Shown: in pieces, positions 15,848 through 25,428 of the stretch
Layout: each line of letters starts with the position of its first letter
How positions within the stretch are numbered: the stretch's first letter is position 1
The notes under the pieces: generated by a model
The model's database searches: none
What the model was told of the DNA's origin: nothing
The model's input: only the letters and a program-made list of their open reading frames with translations
Assembly: GCA_900543325.1 (NCBI GenBank)
Contig: UQQU01000020.1
Location: 1-46,192 of the forward strand
Length of the DNA stretch: 46,192 nucleotides
Reading direction: 5' to 3'
From: an uncultured Clostridium sp.
Lineage (GTDB): Bacteria > Bacillota > Clostridia > Clostridiales > Clostridiaceae
Program-made: the position numbers and the translations under genes

Positions 15848-18031
15848 ATGGTTGATGCATTGATACAAAAAATAAAGGAAAATTGCACAAATGTTGATTT
15901 AAATGTTGTAAATAAAGCATTTAATTTAGCTTTTGAAGCTCATAAGGAACAAAAAAGAGAATCTGGAGAACCTTATATAATTCACCCTATTGATGTAGCT
16001 ATAATTTTGGCTGAATTAGGTATGGATACAAGTACCATAGTTGCAGGCTTACTCCATGATGTTATAGAAGACACTGACTATACATATGAAGATATTAAAA
16101 ATATTTTTAATGAAGAAATAGCTAATTTAGTTAGTGGAGTTACTAAAATTACTAAAATGGAGTATAAATCTAAAGAAGAACAACAGGCAGATAATTTTAG
16201 AAAAATGTTATTGGCTATGGCTAATGATATAAGAGTAATTATAATTAAATTAGCAGATAGATTACATAATATGAGAACATTAAAATATATGCCTAAGGAA
16301 AAACAAAAAAGAATTTCTAAGGAAACTTTAGACATATATGCACCTCTTGCACATAGATTAGGTATTTCTAAAGTAAAATGGGAACTAGAAGATTTATGCT
16401 TTAGATATTTACACGAGGAAGAATATTATGATTTAGTAAATCAAATAGCAGAAAAGAGAGTAGAACGAGAAATTTATATTGCAAAAATAATTGAAGATTT
16501 ATATGGAAAGCTTGAAGAAGCTGGAATAGATTCAGATATAGATGGGCGTCCGAAGCATTTTTATAGCATTTATAGAAAAATGGTTACTAAGAATAAGAGT
16601 ATAGAACAAATATTTGACTTAACTGCTATAAGAATACTTGTTAATTCTGTTAAAGATTGTTATGAAGTATTGGGGATAGTTCATACTATATATAAGCCAA
16701 TACCAGGAAGATTTAAAGATTATATTGCAATGCCGAAACCAAATATGTATCAATCTCTGCATACAACAGTTATAGGTCCACAAGGAAAGACATTTGAAAT
16801 TCAAATAAGAACTTTTGAAATGCATAAAACAGCAGAATATGGTATAGCTGCGCACTGGAAGTATAAAGAGGGCGATACTTCAGATAGTAAAGAAAAGAGT
16901 TTTGAAAATAAGTTAGTATGGCTTAGAGATATGCTTGAATGGCAAAAGGAAACTTCTGATGCACAAGAGTTTATGGAAGGGTTTAAGATTAATCTTTTCA
17001 CAGATGAGATTTTCTTATTTACACCAAAGGGTGTAGTTATAGACTTGCCAAATGGAGCAACACCTATAGACTTTGCTTATAGAATACATACGGATATTGG
17101 TAACAAATGTGTTGGAGCTAAGGTTAATGGCAAAATAGTACCACTTGACTATCAACTTAAAACTGGGCAAATAGTAGAAATTTTAACATCTAATAGCTCT
17201 AAGGGACCTAATATGGATTGGCTTAACATTGCTAAAAGTAATCAAGCAAAAAGCAAAATAAGAGCATGGTTTAAGAAAGCTAAGAAAGAAGAGAATATTA
17301 CAAAAGGAAAAGAAGTTTTTGAAAGAGAGTTAAAGAAACAAGGAGTTCATTATGCAGATATTGCTAAGGGCGAAAGTTATGATAAACTTATAAAAAGATA
17401 TAATATAAATTGTATGGATGATTTATATGCTTTAGTAGGTCTTGGAGCTATAGTAGCATCTTCCTTTATTTGTAAGTTAAAAGAAGAAAATCTATCTAAA
17501 GATGAAAAGGCTAAGGAAGAAAGTTTAAGCAAGGCTATTGAAGGGAATATTTTAAAGACTGAAAAAAGAAAAAAAGAAAATAATTATGGAGTTACAGTTA
17601 GAGGTGAAGATAACTTAATGGTTAGGTTTGCTAAATGCTGTAATCCAGTTCCTGGTGATAATATTTTAGGATATATAACAAAAGGCCGTGGAGTATCAAT
17701 TCATAGAAAAGATTGTAGTAATTTAAAAACCTTAATTGAAGAGGATCCACAAAAGGTAGTTGATGTAGCTTGGGGAACTGCTAAGGGTGTAGCTTATATG
17801 GCAGAGATTCAGGTTAAAGCTGAAGATAGATCAGGTGTACTTTCTGATGTAATGAATGTTATAATGGAAAGTAAGTTACCTCTAAATGCGTTAAATGCTA
17901 AAAGTGCAAAGAGTAGCTTAGCATATATAAATATAAAGGTTAAAATAGATACAATAGAACAACTAAAAGAGTTAATGAGAAAAATAAGAAAGTTAACTGG
18001 TGTTATGGATGTTTATAGAATGAATAATTAA
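15848..18031 (+). CDS. relA: Bifunctional (p)ppGpp synthetase/hydrolase
   Basis: The 727-aa stringent-response enzyme makes and degrades (p)ppGpp. The N-terminal HD hydrolase domain has His46, His70-Asp71 and Asp137 (in KLADRLHNM), so hydrolase activity should be intact. The synthetase domain has GRPKHFYSIYRKM at 233-245 and the RFKD motif at 288-291, the form found in bifunctional Rel rather than the EXDD form of synthetase-only RelA. A TGS domain (about 392-455), a CC-type zinc segment near MVRFAKCCNPVPGD and a C-terminal ACT domain follow. GGGAGG lies 7 bases before the ATG. dtd lies downstream in the same direction. Confidence 0.97.
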   Translation: MVDALIQKIKENCTNVDLNVVNKAFNLAFEAHKEQKRESGEPYIIHPIDVAIILAELGMDTSTIVAGLLHDVIEDTDYTYEDIKNIFNEEIANLVSGVTKITKMEYKSKEEQQADNFRKMLLAMANDIRVIIIKLADRLHNMRTLKYMPKEKQKRISKETLDIYAPLAHRLGISKVKWELEDLCFRYLHEEEYYDLVNQIAEKRVEREIYIAKIIEDLYGKLEEAGIDSDIDGRPKHFYSIYRKMVTKNKSIEQIFDLTAIRILVNSVKDCYEVLGIVHTIYKPIPGRFKDYIAMPKPNMYQSLHTTVIGPQGKTFEIQIRTFEMHKTAEYGIAAHWKYKEGDTSDSKEKSFENKLVWLRDMLEWQKETSDAQEFMEGFKINLFTDEIFLFTPKGVVIDLPNGATPIDFAYRIHTDIGNKCVGAKVNGKIVPLDYQLKTGQIVEILTSNSSKGPNMDWLNIAKSNQAKSKIRAWFKKAKKEENITKGKEVFERELKKQGVHYADIAKGESYDKLIKRYNINCMDDLYALVGLGAIVASSFICKLKEENLSKDEKAKEESLSKAIEGNILKTEKRKKENNYGVTVRGEDNLMVRFAKCCNPVPGDNILGYITKGRGVSIHRKDCSNLKTLIEEDPQKVVDVAWGTAKGVAYMAEIQVKAEDRSGVLSDVMNVIMESKLPLNALNAKSAKSSLAYINIKVKIDTIEQLKELMRKIRKLTGVMDVYRMNN

Positions 18032-18033
18032 AA

Positions 18034-18096
18034 GAAACTCCTACTCCTAAGGTTTAAGGAGTAAGTTTAACTTAACAATATGAAATTTGGAGTTTC
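18034..18096 (+). other. Nested stem-loop region between relA and dtd
   Basis: An outer stem pairs GAAACTCC at 18034-18041 with GGAGTTTC at 18089-18096. An inner stem pairs 18042-18048 with 18057-18063. The whole lies between the relA stop and the dtd ribosome binding site (AGAGGA near 18101). There is no U tract, so it is not a standard terminator. It could affect dtd translation or mRNA processing. Confidence 0.45.
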
Positions 18097-18114
18097 ACTT
18101 AGAGGATGGTATAA

Positions 18115-18564
18115 ATGAGAGCAGTAGTACAAAGAGTAACATATTCTAGCGTTGAAGTTAATGGTGAAATTGTAGGTGAAATCAATAAAGGATTTAATGT
18201 ACTTTTAGGTATTTCAAAAGAAGATACTGAAGAAGATATGAAGTATATTAAAGATAAAATAATTAATCTTAGAGTATTTAGTGATGAAAATGATAAAATG
18301 AATTTATCTTTATTAGATATCCAAGGAGAAGTATTATTAATTTCACAATTTACACTATATGGTGATGCAAGAAAAGGCAGAAGACCTAATTTTATGAACG
18401 CTTTAGGTGGCGAAGAAGCTAAGAAATTTTATGATAAATTTATTGAAATGATGAAAGAAACAGGATTAAAAGTTCAAACAGGAATCTTTGGTGCTGATAT
18501 GAAAGTTGATATTAAAAATGATGGACCTGTTACAATACTTTTAGATAGCAGTAGAAATTTTTAA
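18115..18564 (+). CDS. dtd: D-aminoacyl-tRNA deacylase
   Basis: Removes D-amino acids (and glycine from tRNA-Ala) wrongly attached to tRNA. The 149-aa length is standard. The start MRAVVQRVTYSSVEV, the SQFTLYGDARKGRRP motif that holds the catalytic Thr region, and GPVTILLD at the C-terminus (cross-subunit Gly-cisPro region) are all diagnostic. AGAGGA precedes the ATG. It belongs to the relA-dtd-MBL-hemZ-hisS-aspS run. Confidence 0.96.
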   Translation: MRAVVQRVTYSSVEVNGEIVGEINKGFNVLLGISKEDTEEDMKYIKDKIINLRVFSDENDKMNLSLLDIQGEVLLISQFTLYGDARKGRRPNFMNALGGEEAKKFYDKFIEMMKETGLKVQTGIFGADMKVDIKNDGPVTILLDSSRNF

Positions 18565-18590
18565 ATAGAAATAGTAAATGAGGTGAATTT

Positions 18591-19208
18591 ATGATAATAA
18601 AAACATATCCTATAGGCATTTATGAAGAAAATATCTATGTTTTAGTAGATGAAAAATCAAAAGATGCTTGTATAGTAGATCCAGGAGGAAATGGTGATTT
18701 ATTAATTAAAAATATTGAAGAATTAGGCTGTAATATTAAATATATTTTACTAACTCATGGACATTTTGATCATGTAGAAGCTTTAAGTGAAGTAGTTGAA
18801 AGATTTAAGGCACCTGTATATATGAATGAAAATGAAGTTAATTTTATGAAAACAGATAAAACTGTTTTTGGAAATATTCCAAAGGAATATAATCTTATAA
18901 AAGATGGAGATACTTTGCCTTTTGCTGATGGTATTATAAAATGTATTCATACTCCAGGACATACTAAAGGTGGAATGTGTTATTTATATAAAGATGCTAT
19001 ATTTACTGGAGATACTTTATTTAAAGGCTCTGTAGGTAGAAGTGATTTTATAGGTGGAGATTTTAATGAATTAATAAATTCAATAAAGACAAAATTGATG
19101 ATTTTAGATAATGATATAAAAGTATATCCAGGTCATATGGAATCATCAAGCATTGGATATGAAAAACTAAGGAATCCATTTTTACAAGATGAATTTGAGA
19201 TTTTTTAA
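18591..19208 (+). CDS. MBL-fold metallohydrolase (glyoxalase II-like)
   Basis: A 205-aa metallo-beta-lactamase-fold enzyme with the metal motif THGHFDH at 55-61, a downstream HTPGHTKGGMCY, GDTLF and a late PGH. It resembles YcbL/YqgX-type hydrolases, which cleave thioesters such as S-lactoylglutathione. Since clostridia usually lack glutathione, another thioester is likely, but the substrate is unknown. GAGGTG precedes the ATG. It lies 26 bases after dtd, probably in the same transcript. Confidence 0.9.
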   Translation: MIIKTYPIGIYEENIYVLVDEKSKDACIVDPGGNGDLLIKNIEELGCNIKYILLTHGHFDHVEALSEVVERFKAPVYMNENEVNFMKTDKTVFGNIPKEYNLIKDGDTLPFADGIIKCIHTPGHTKGGMCYLYKDAIFTGDTLFKGSVGRSDFIGGDFNELINSIKTKLMILDNDIKVYPGHMESSSIGYEKLRNPFLQDEFEIF

Positions 19209-19222
19209 TAAAAGGAGAAATC

Positions 19223-20656
19223 ATGGAAATAAAAATTAAATTAAACGACATGAAGTATAGATATGACGTATATCAAATGTTTAATATTTATTTTCCATTA
19301 GATGAAATTAAATTTTTAGATGATGGAGATTATATTGTTAATATTTTAGATAATAAAGTAGAGTTTATTAATAGTGATTATTACAAAGAAACTGAAATAT
19401 CTGAAAATATTAAAGAAGACATTAAGAGATTAGTATTTTCTTCATTAAAAGATATTACAAAAGAAGAATATCCATGGGGAATTTTAGTTGGTATTAGACC
19501 ATCTAAAATTGCACTTAAGTATTTAGAAGAAGGAAAAACAGAAGAAGAAATTATAGAAATATTTAAGAAAAAGCATTTAGCATCGGAAGAAAAGGCTAAA
19601 CTTTGTATAGAAATTGCAAAAACAGAAGTAAGTTTTGTAAACAATGATTCTAAAAATATAGCTATTTACATAGGAATGGCTTTTTGTCCTACAAGATGTT
19701 TTTATTGTTCTTTTGCTGCTAATCCAATAATGGGAAATAAAAAGTTAGTAAATCCATATTTAGAAGCATTAATATATGAAATTAGAGAAATGAAAAAATA
19801 TATTGATGAAAGAGGATTAAATATTGAAACTGTATATTTTGGTGGAGGTACACCTACAGCAGTAAATAATGAAGAATTTGAACTTATTATGCAAGAAGCC
19901 TATGATGCCTTTGTTAAAGGAAAGGGCTTAAAGGAATTTACAGTAGAATGTGGAAGACCAGATAGTATTACAAAAGAAAAACTTGCAACTATGAAAAAGT
20001 TTAATGTAACAAGAATTAGCATAAATCCTCAAACTATGAATGATGAAACATTAAAAATGATAGGAAGAGGGCATAATTCTAATGATGTAATAGAAAAGTT
20101 TAACTTAGCAAGAAGTATGGGCTTTAATGATATAAATATGGATATGATTATAGGGCTTCCTGGAGAAGGAATAAAAGAAGTTCTTCATACAAAAGAAGAG
20201 ATATTAAAATTACATCCAGATAGTTTAACTGTTCATGGATTATCTTTAAAGAGAGCTTCAATTCTTTATGAAAATTTTATTCTTAAAAAGGGAATTCAAG
20301 TTAAGAAACAAGCAGAATTAGCTGATATGTATGAAGAAAGTAGAAATTTAGCTCAAAAATTGGGATTACATCCATATTATATGTATCGTCAAAAAAATAT
20401 GGTTGGAAATATGGAGAACTTAGGTTATTCTAGAAAAGGTGCAGAGTGTATTTATAATATTCAAATGATAGAGGATAAGCAAACTATTATTGCTTTAGGT
20501 GCAGATGCTGTTTCTAAAGTTGTTTTCTTAGATGAAGGCAGAATAGAAAGATTTGCAAATATCAAGGATGTTAGAGAATACTGTAATAGAATAGAAGAAA
20601 TGGTAGAGGGAAAGAAAAAATTATTAGATACCCTTTACTTAAATAAGGAGGAATAA
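19223..20656 (+). CDS. hemZ: Oxygen-independent coproporphyrinogen III dehydrogenase-like HemZ
   Basis: A 477-aa radical SAM enzyme of the HemZ group. An N-terminal domain (about 1-140) specific to HemZ precedes the [4Fe-4S] motif CPTRCFYC with Cys155, Cys159 and Cys162. YFGGGTPT and the HemN-like C-terminal part follow. HemN-type enzymes decarboxylate coproporphyrinogen III. HemZ in clostridia is often found without a full heme pathway, so the true substrate is less certain. It starts 14 bases after the hydrolase gene with AAAGGAG upstream and ends 4 bases before hisS, so translational coupling is likely. Confidence 0.92.
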   Translation: MEIKIKLNDMKYRYDVYQMFNIYFPLDEIKFLDDGDYIVNILDNKVEFINSDYYKETEISENIKEDIKRLVFSSLKDITKEEYPWGILVGIRPSKIALKYLEEGKTEEEIIEIFKKKHLASEEKAKLCIEIAKTEVSFVNNDSKNIAIYIGMAFCPTRCFYCSFAANPIMGNKKLVNPYLEALIYEIREMKKYIDERGLNIETVYFGGGTPTAVNNEEFELIMQEAYDAFVKGKGLKEFTVECGRPDSITKEKLATMKKFNVTRISINPQTMNDETLKMIGRGHNSNDVIEKFNLARSMGFNDINMDMIIGLPGEGIKEVLHTKEEILKLHPDSLTVHGLSLKRASILYENFILKKGIQVKKQAELADMYEESRNLAQKLGLHPYYMYRQKNMVGNMENLGYSRKGAECIYNIQMIEDKQTIIALGADAVSKVVFLDEGRIERFANIKDVREYCNRIEEMVEGKKKLLDTLYLNKEE

Positions 20657-20660
20657 TTAA

Positions 20661-21908
20661 ATGGAAATGCAAGCTCCAAAGGGAACGAAAGATATGTTAC
20701 CACAGGATGCGTATAAATGGCATTTTGTTGAACAAACATTTAGAGATGTAGCAAAATATTATGGGATGAGAGAAATTAGGACTCCTATGTTTGAGCATAC
20801 TGAATTATTTGCAAGAGGTGTTGGAGACACAACTGATATAGTTCAAAAGGAAATGTATACTTTTAATGATAAAGGTAATAGAAGTATTACGTTAAAACCA
20901 GAAGGAACAGCTGGAGCAGGAAGAGCTTTCATAGAAAGTAGATTATTTAATGAAGCACAACCAACAAAGCTTTATTATATAACTCCATGTTTTAGATATG
21001 AAAATGTTCAAAAGGGTAGATTTAGACAATTCCATCAATTTGGAACAGAAGTATATGGTTCAAAAGAACCATCTATGGATGCAGAAGTAATTGCATTAGC
21101 AATGCAAGTTTTAAAAACTTTAGGATTACAAAGCTTAAGCTTAAATATAAATAATTTAGGATGTCCTAAATGTAGACCAAATTATAATGAAGCATTAAAA
21201 AATTATTTAAAAGAAAACTATGATAAGTTATGTCCATTATGTCAATCAAGATTTGAAAAAAATCCAATGAGAATCTTAGATTGTAAGGAAAGAAAATGTA
21301 ATGAAATTACTAAAAATGCTCCAATAATACTTGATTATATGTGTGAAGAGTGTGATACTCACTTTGATTCAGTTAAAAAGTATTTAACAGCATTAAATAT
21401 TCCATTTACAGTTGATCCAGGAATCGTAAGAGGTTTAGATTATTATACTAAAACAATATTTGAAATCTTAAACGATGAATTTACTGTTTGTGGTGGTGGA
21501 AGATATGATAAGCTTATAGAACAATTAGGTGGTCCAGAAATGCCAGCAGTTGGTTTTGGTATGGGAATTGAAAGACTTATCATGATATTAGAAAAAGAAG
21601 GTATAGAAATTCCTAATGATAATCTTTTTGATTTATATATTGGTGCTAGAGGTGATAATGCGAAATTTGAAGCATTTACTTTAGCTAATAAATTAAGAGA
21701 AGCTGGTGTGAAAACAGAAGTAAATCATATGGGTAGAAGTGTAAAGGCAGAAATGAAATACGCTAATAAAATAGGTGCTACATTTACAACAATTTTAGGT
21801 GATGACGAACTTCAAAATAAATCAATAAAGCTTAAGAGAATGAGCGATGGAGAACAATTTGAGGTAAGTTTAGATAATATACAAGAAATAGCTAATGCTA
21901 TTAAATAG
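20661..21908 (+). CDS. hisS: Histidyl-tRNA synthetase
   Basis: A class II synthetase of 415 aa. Motif 2 is FRYENVQKGRFRQFHQFG, the histidine-binding HisA motif is RGLDYYTKT, and KPEGTAG and GMGIERL complete the active site. A Cys-rich insertion (CPKC, CPLC, CKERKC, CEEC; about residues 170-235) suggests zinc binding. An anticodon-binding domain forms the C-terminus. AAGGAGG lies upstream. No T-box leader is present; expression depends on the upstream genes. Confidence 0.97.
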   Translation: MEMQAPKGTKDMLPQDAYKWHFVEQTFRDVAKYYGMREIRTPMFEHTELFARGVGDTTDIVQKEMYTFNDKGNRSITLKPEGTAGAGRAFIESRLFNEAQPTKLYYITPCFRYENVQKGRFRQFHQFGTEVYGSKEPSMDAEVIALAMQVLKTLGLQSLSLNINNLGCPKCRPNYNEALKNYLKENYDKLCPLCQSRFEKNPMRILDCKERKCNEITKNAPIILDYMCEECDTHFDSVKKYLTALNIPFTVDPGIVRGLDYYTKTIFEILNDEFTVCGGGRYDKLIEQLGGPEMPAVGFGMGIERLIMILEKEGIEIPNDNLFDLYIGARGDNAKFEAFTLANKLREAGVKTEVNHMGRSVKAEMKYANKIGATFTTILGDDELQNKSIKLKRMSDGEQFEVSLDNIQEIANAIK

Positions 21909-21926
21909 TTAGGAGGAAGTTTACCA

Positions 21927-23714
21927 ATGGGTGAGGCTTTAAATGGATTAAAAAGAACCATGATGTGTGGTGAACCAAGAGAAGTAAACGTAGGAGAAAA
22001 AATAACTCTTATGGGATGGGTTCAAAGAAATAGAAAACTTGGAGGTCTTCAATTTATAGATCTTAGAGATAGAACAGGAATTATGCAAATAGTTTTTGGT
22101 GAAGAAATTAATGCAGAAAGCTTTGAAAAAGCTAAAGCAGTAAGACCAGAATATTGTATAGCTGTTACTGGAGAAGTTGTTTTAAGAGAAGCTCCAAATA
22201 CTGCTATGGAAACTGGAATGGTAGAATTAAAGTGTGAAAGTATAAAGGTTTTATCAGAATCAGAAACTCCACCAATATATATTAAAGAAGGATTAGATGC
22301 TGCTGAAAATATAAGATTAAAATATAGATATTTAGATCTTAGAAGACCAGATATGCAAAAAATCTTTATGATAAGAAATAGAGCTACAAAGGCTGTTAGA
22401 GATTATCTTGATAATAATGGATTTTTAGAAATAGAAACTCCAATATTAAATAAGAGTACTCCAGAAGGTGCTAGAGATTACTTAGTTCCATCAAGAAATT
22501 ATCCAGGAATGTTCTATGCACTTCCACAATCACCTCAAATATTTAAGCAATTATTAATGGTATCAGGATTTGATAAATATTATCAAGTTGCTAAATGTTT
22601 TAGAGATGAAGATTTAAGAGCTAATAGACAACCAGAATTTACTCAAATTGACTTAGAAATGAGTTTCGTTGAGCAAGATGATGTTATGGCATTAAATGAA
22701 GGATTAATTGCTCATGTATTTAAAGAAGTTTTAGGTCATGAAGTTAAGCTTCCAATTAAGAGAATGCCATTTAAAGAAGCTATGGAAAAATACGGTTCAG
22801 ATAAGCCAGATTTAAGATTTGGTATGGAAATTACTGATATTACTGACTGTGTTAAAGAAATGGACTTTGTAGTGTTTAAGTCTGCTTTAGAAATGGGCGG
22901 AAGCGTTAGAGCATTATGCTTAAAAGGAGGAGCAGATTTAGGAAGAAAGCCTCTTGATAAGTTAGTTGACTTTGTTAAGGGATATAAAGCAAAAGGTCTT
23001 GCTTGGATTCAACTTAAGGAAGATGGAGTTAAATCTTCAATTGCTAAGTTCTTAACTGATGATGTTACTGAAAATATAATTAAGACTATGGGAGCTGAAA
23101 CTGGAGATGCAATACTTATCGTTGCAGATAAAAACTCTGTAGTATTCCAAAGTTTAGGAGCATTAAGATTAGAACTTGCTAAACAATTTGATTTAATTAA
23201 AGATAAAAATGAATTTAACTTTACATGGATTACTGAATTCCCATTATTTGAATATAATGAAGAAGAAGATAGATATCATGCTGCTCATCATCCATTTACA
23301 TCACCAATGGATGAAGATTTAGACATGCTTGAATCTAATCCAGGAGCTGTAAGATCTAAAGCATATGACTTAGTATTAAATGGTGAAGAATTAGGTGGAG
23401 GATCTATAAGAATACATGATTCTGCACTTCAAACAAGAATGTTTAAAGCTTTAGGATTTACTGAAGAGTCAGCTTATGAGAGATTTGGATTCTTAATAGA
23501 TGCATTTAAGTTTGGTCCACCACCACATGGAGGATTAGCATTTGGTCTTGATAGAATGGTAATGTTCTTAGCTGGAACTGAAAATATAAAGGATGTTATA
23601 GCATTCCCTAAAAACCAAAATGCTTATTGCTACTTAAGCGAAGCACCAAATGTTGTAGATCAAAAGCAAATTGATGAATTAGGTTTAATAATAAAGCCAG
23701 AAGATAAAGAATAA
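21927..23714 (+). CDS. aspS: Aspartyl-tRNA synthetase
   Basis: A 595-aa bacterial-type class II enzyme. An N-terminal OB-fold anticodon domain (GWVQRNRKLGGLQFIDLRDR) is followed by the catalytic core with motif 2 CFRDEDLRANRQPEFTQID and motif 3 GLAFGLDRMVMFLAG. The GAD insertion lies between. A bacterial-type AspRS may be discriminating or also charge tRNA-Asn; gatCAB is not in the window, so this cannot be decided. AGGAGG precedes the ATG. It is the last gene of the run and is closed by a perfect terminator. Confidence 0.97.
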   Translation: MGEALNGLKRTMMCGEPREVNVGEKITLMGWVQRNRKLGGLQFIDLRDRTGIMQIVFGEEINAESFEKAKAVRPEYCIAVTGEVVLREAPNTAMETGMVELKCESIKVLSESETPPIYIKEGLDAAENIRLKYRYLDLRRPDMQKIFMIRNRATKAVRDYLDNNGFLEIETPILNKSTPEGARDYLVPSRNYPGMFYALPQSPQIFKQLLMVSGFDKYYQVAKCFRDEDLRANRQPEFTQIDLEMSFVEQDDVMALNEGLIAHVFKEVLGHEVKLPIKRMPFKEAMEKYGSDKPDLRFGMEITDITDCVKEMDFVVFKSALEMGGSVRALCLKGGADLGRKPLDKLVDFVKGYKAKGLAWIQLKEDGVKSSIAKFLTDDVTENIIKTMGAETGDAILIVADKNSVVFQSLGALRLELAKQFDLIKDKNEFNFTWITEFPLFEYNEEEDRYHAAHHPFTSPMDEDLDMLESNPGAVRSKAYDLVLNGEELGGGSIRIHDSALQTRMFKALGFTEESAYERFGFLIDAFKFGPPPHGGLAFGLDRMVMFLAGTENIKDVIAFPKNQNAYCYLSEAPNVVDQKQIDELGLIIKPEDKE

Positions 23715-23723
23715 TTATATTAT

Positions 23724-23750
23724 GAAAAAGTCAGCAATAGCTGACTTTTT
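23724..23750 (+). terminator. Strong terminator after aspS
   Basis: A perfect 11-bp stem (23724-23734 with 23739-23749) with AATA loop and a T run ends the relA-aspS gene run. Confidence 0.93.
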
Positions 23751-23867
23751 TATGTATATTATATTTGTCATTTGCAATTGTAATAATATTTAACAGGATA
23801 AAAAGCATCAATTTGATTAAAATAATACTGTAAGTACCCTATACATATTTACTAAGGAGGAGTCACT

Positions 23868-24011
23868 ATGAAAAACAAAATGATGAAAAAAATGAATAGA
23901 AAGATGCGTAAAGCAAAAATGAAGAATAGTATTATAATGGAAATGGCAGAAGATTTAAAAGATTTAGTTGAAAATGCTAAATTGTATAAGAAGTTAAAAG
24001 CTAAAAGATAG
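23868..24011 (+). CDS. 47-aa basic, Met/Lys-rich small protein
   Basis: An AAGGAGG site 9 bases ahead of ATG and a perfect terminator after the stop support a real gene. The product starts with a Lys/Met/Arg-rich stretch (MKNKMMKKMNRKMRKAKMK) and continues as a predicted amphipathic helix EMAEDLKDLVENAKLYKKLKAK. No transmembrane segment is evident. I do not recognise a named family. A helical nucleic-acid- or ribosome-associated peptide is a guess. Confidence 0.65.
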   Translation: MKNKMMKKMNRKMRKAKMKNSIIMEMAEDLKDLVENAKLYKKLKAKR

Positions 24012-24030
24012 AATATGAAATAGTATATAA

Positions 24031-24066
24031 AAATAATCTCAACATAAATAGTTGAGATTATTTTTA
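24031..24066. terminator. Bidirectional terminator between converging genes
   Basis: A perfect 13-bp stem (24031-24043 with 24051-24063) has A-rich and T-rich flanks on either side, giving U tracts on both strands. It serves the 47-aa gene and the ThrE-like pair. Confidence 0.92.
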
Positions 24067-24068
24067 TA

Positions 24069-24527
24069 TTATTTTTGAGCAAATTTTTTTATTTCTTTTT
24101 TTCGTTTAGCACTAAGAAGTAATCTTGTAAGTGTTGAAACAAATAAAACTCCTAATGCTAATGTTCCGGCACTTGCTAGTGTGTTTAATCCTAATTCTAA
24201 TGATTTAGATATATTACCTGAAATTGCTTCACGCATAGTATAGTACATACCACTACCAGGTACTAATGGAATTAAAGCACAAACTACAAATGTAGTAACA
24301 GGTGTCTTAAAAATTCTTGCAAGAACTTCACTATAAACACTAAAAATAACAGAAGAAATAAATAGTGAAGAAATCTCTGATAATCCCATTTGCAATGGTA
24401 GTGAATAAAAAAACCAACTTATAGCTCCACCAAGAGCAGCGAAAAATATTTTTTTGCCACGTATATTAAAAGCGATACAAAAGCCAAATGTTGCAAAAAA
24501 AGATACAAGTGTAACCCAAATAATCAT
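24069..24527 (-). CDS. Threonine/serine exporter family protein, small subunit (YjjB-like)
   Basis: A 152-aa membrane protein with four or so hydrophobic segments and the motif CALIPLVPGSGMYYTM typical of the short half of split ThrE exporters. The start ATG at 24527 has GGAGGA 7 bases upstream and lies one base beyond the stop of the larger subunit gene, so the two are translationally coupled. Together the subunits form an exporter of threonine/serine or small dicarboxylates such as succinate (YjjPB in E. coli). The substrate here is not known. Confidence 0.88.
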   Translation of the reverse strand: MIIWVTLVSFFATFGFCIAFNIRGKKIFFAALGGAISWFFYSLPLQMGLSEISSLFISSVIFSVYSEVLARIFKTPVTTFVVCALIPLVPGSGMYYTMREAISGNISKSLELGLNTLASAGTLALGVLFVSTLTRLLLSAKRKKEIKKFAQK

Positions 24528-24528
24528 T

Positions 24529-25287
24529 TTAAATTCCTCCAAAGTTTGATATCCAGAAACTTAATACTGCACCAGTACCTACAGCAATAGATATAGCAAC
24601 TAAAAATGCTTCAGCAGCTCTTATTATACCAGATAATAAATCACCTGAAATTGTATCTCTAATGGCATTTGTAATAGCTAATCCTGGAACTAATAGCATT
24701 ATAGCACCAATAATGGTTTGATTGACTTGACTTGCAATGCCAAGTTTATAAAGGATTATGGCTAAAAGAGCTGCAATTCCACTGCATATACTATTTATAA
24801 AGAATGAATTTATGCCTATTTCAGACCATTTTATAGTTAGAGATTTAATTATTAAACCAATTAGGAATGCAGCAAAAACATCTTTAAAGGTTCCTCCAAA
24901 TAATACTGAGAATGAACCTGCCCCTAGGGCGGAGAAGATTATAATGACAGAAAGAGGATAAATATCTTCCTTATTAATTTTAATTAATTCTTGCTTTAAA
25001 TCATTAACAGATAAATTTTTTGACAATATACTTCTAGATAAATCATTTACTTTATCAATTTTATTCAAATTAACAGTTCTATTAGAAACACGACGTGTCA
25101 AGGAGTATATTTTACCTTCGTGGCAAATTGAAGCCATAATTCCTGTTGGGGTAGCAAAACTTTCAGCTTCTGCAGCACCATATATTTTGCAAATACGCCA
25201 TATAGTTTCTTCTACTCTATAAGTTTCGCCACCATTTTCTAAAATCATTTGTCCAGCAAGCATTGCAACTTGAAGTATTTCATTCAT
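24529..25287 (-). CDS. Threonine/serine exporter family protein, large subunit (YjjP/ThrE-like)
   Basis: The 252-aa protein carries the ThrE/DUF1212 N-terminal soluble part (AGQMILENGGETYRVEETIWRI-like start; FATPTGIMAS) followed by five hydrophobic helices including LVPGLAITNAIRDTISGD, a family signature. It pairs with the adjacent small subunit. The ATG at 25287 is the first plausible start; GGGG upstream is a modest ribosome binding site. Confidence 0.9.
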   Translation of the reverse strand: MNEILQVAMLAGQMILENGGETYRVEETIWRICKIYGAAEAESFATPTGIMASICHEGKIYSLTRRVSNRTVNLNKIDKVNDLSRSILSKNLSVNDLKQELIKINKEDIYPLSVIIIFSALGAGSFSVLFGGTFKDVFAAFLIGLIIKSLTIKWSEIGINSFFINSICSGIAALLAIILYKLGIASQVNQTIIGAIMLLVPGLAITNAIRDTISGDLLSGIIRAAEAFLVAISIAVGTGAVLSFWISNFGGI

Positions 25288-25371
25288 AATACAAAACCCC
25301 TATATTTTTTAAATTTTTTATGTATTATACCATAAGAGATTATAAAAATGTATATTTATATTAAAAAGTAG

Positions 25372-25400
25372 TTGAATTAATTATTATTTATATATATAAT
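25372..25400 (+). promoter_or_regulatory. SigA-type promoter for glyA
   Basis: TTGAAT (25372-25377) and TATAAT (25395-25400) are 17 bases apart, 29 bases before the glyA start codon. Confidence 0.75.
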
Positions 25401-25428
25401 TTTATAAAAAGATAATTGGGGTGATTAA

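Noticed and set aside
20560..20680. T-box leader for hisS or aspS
   Set aside because: hisS starts 4 bases after hemZ and aspS 18 bases after hisS, leaving no room for a leader.
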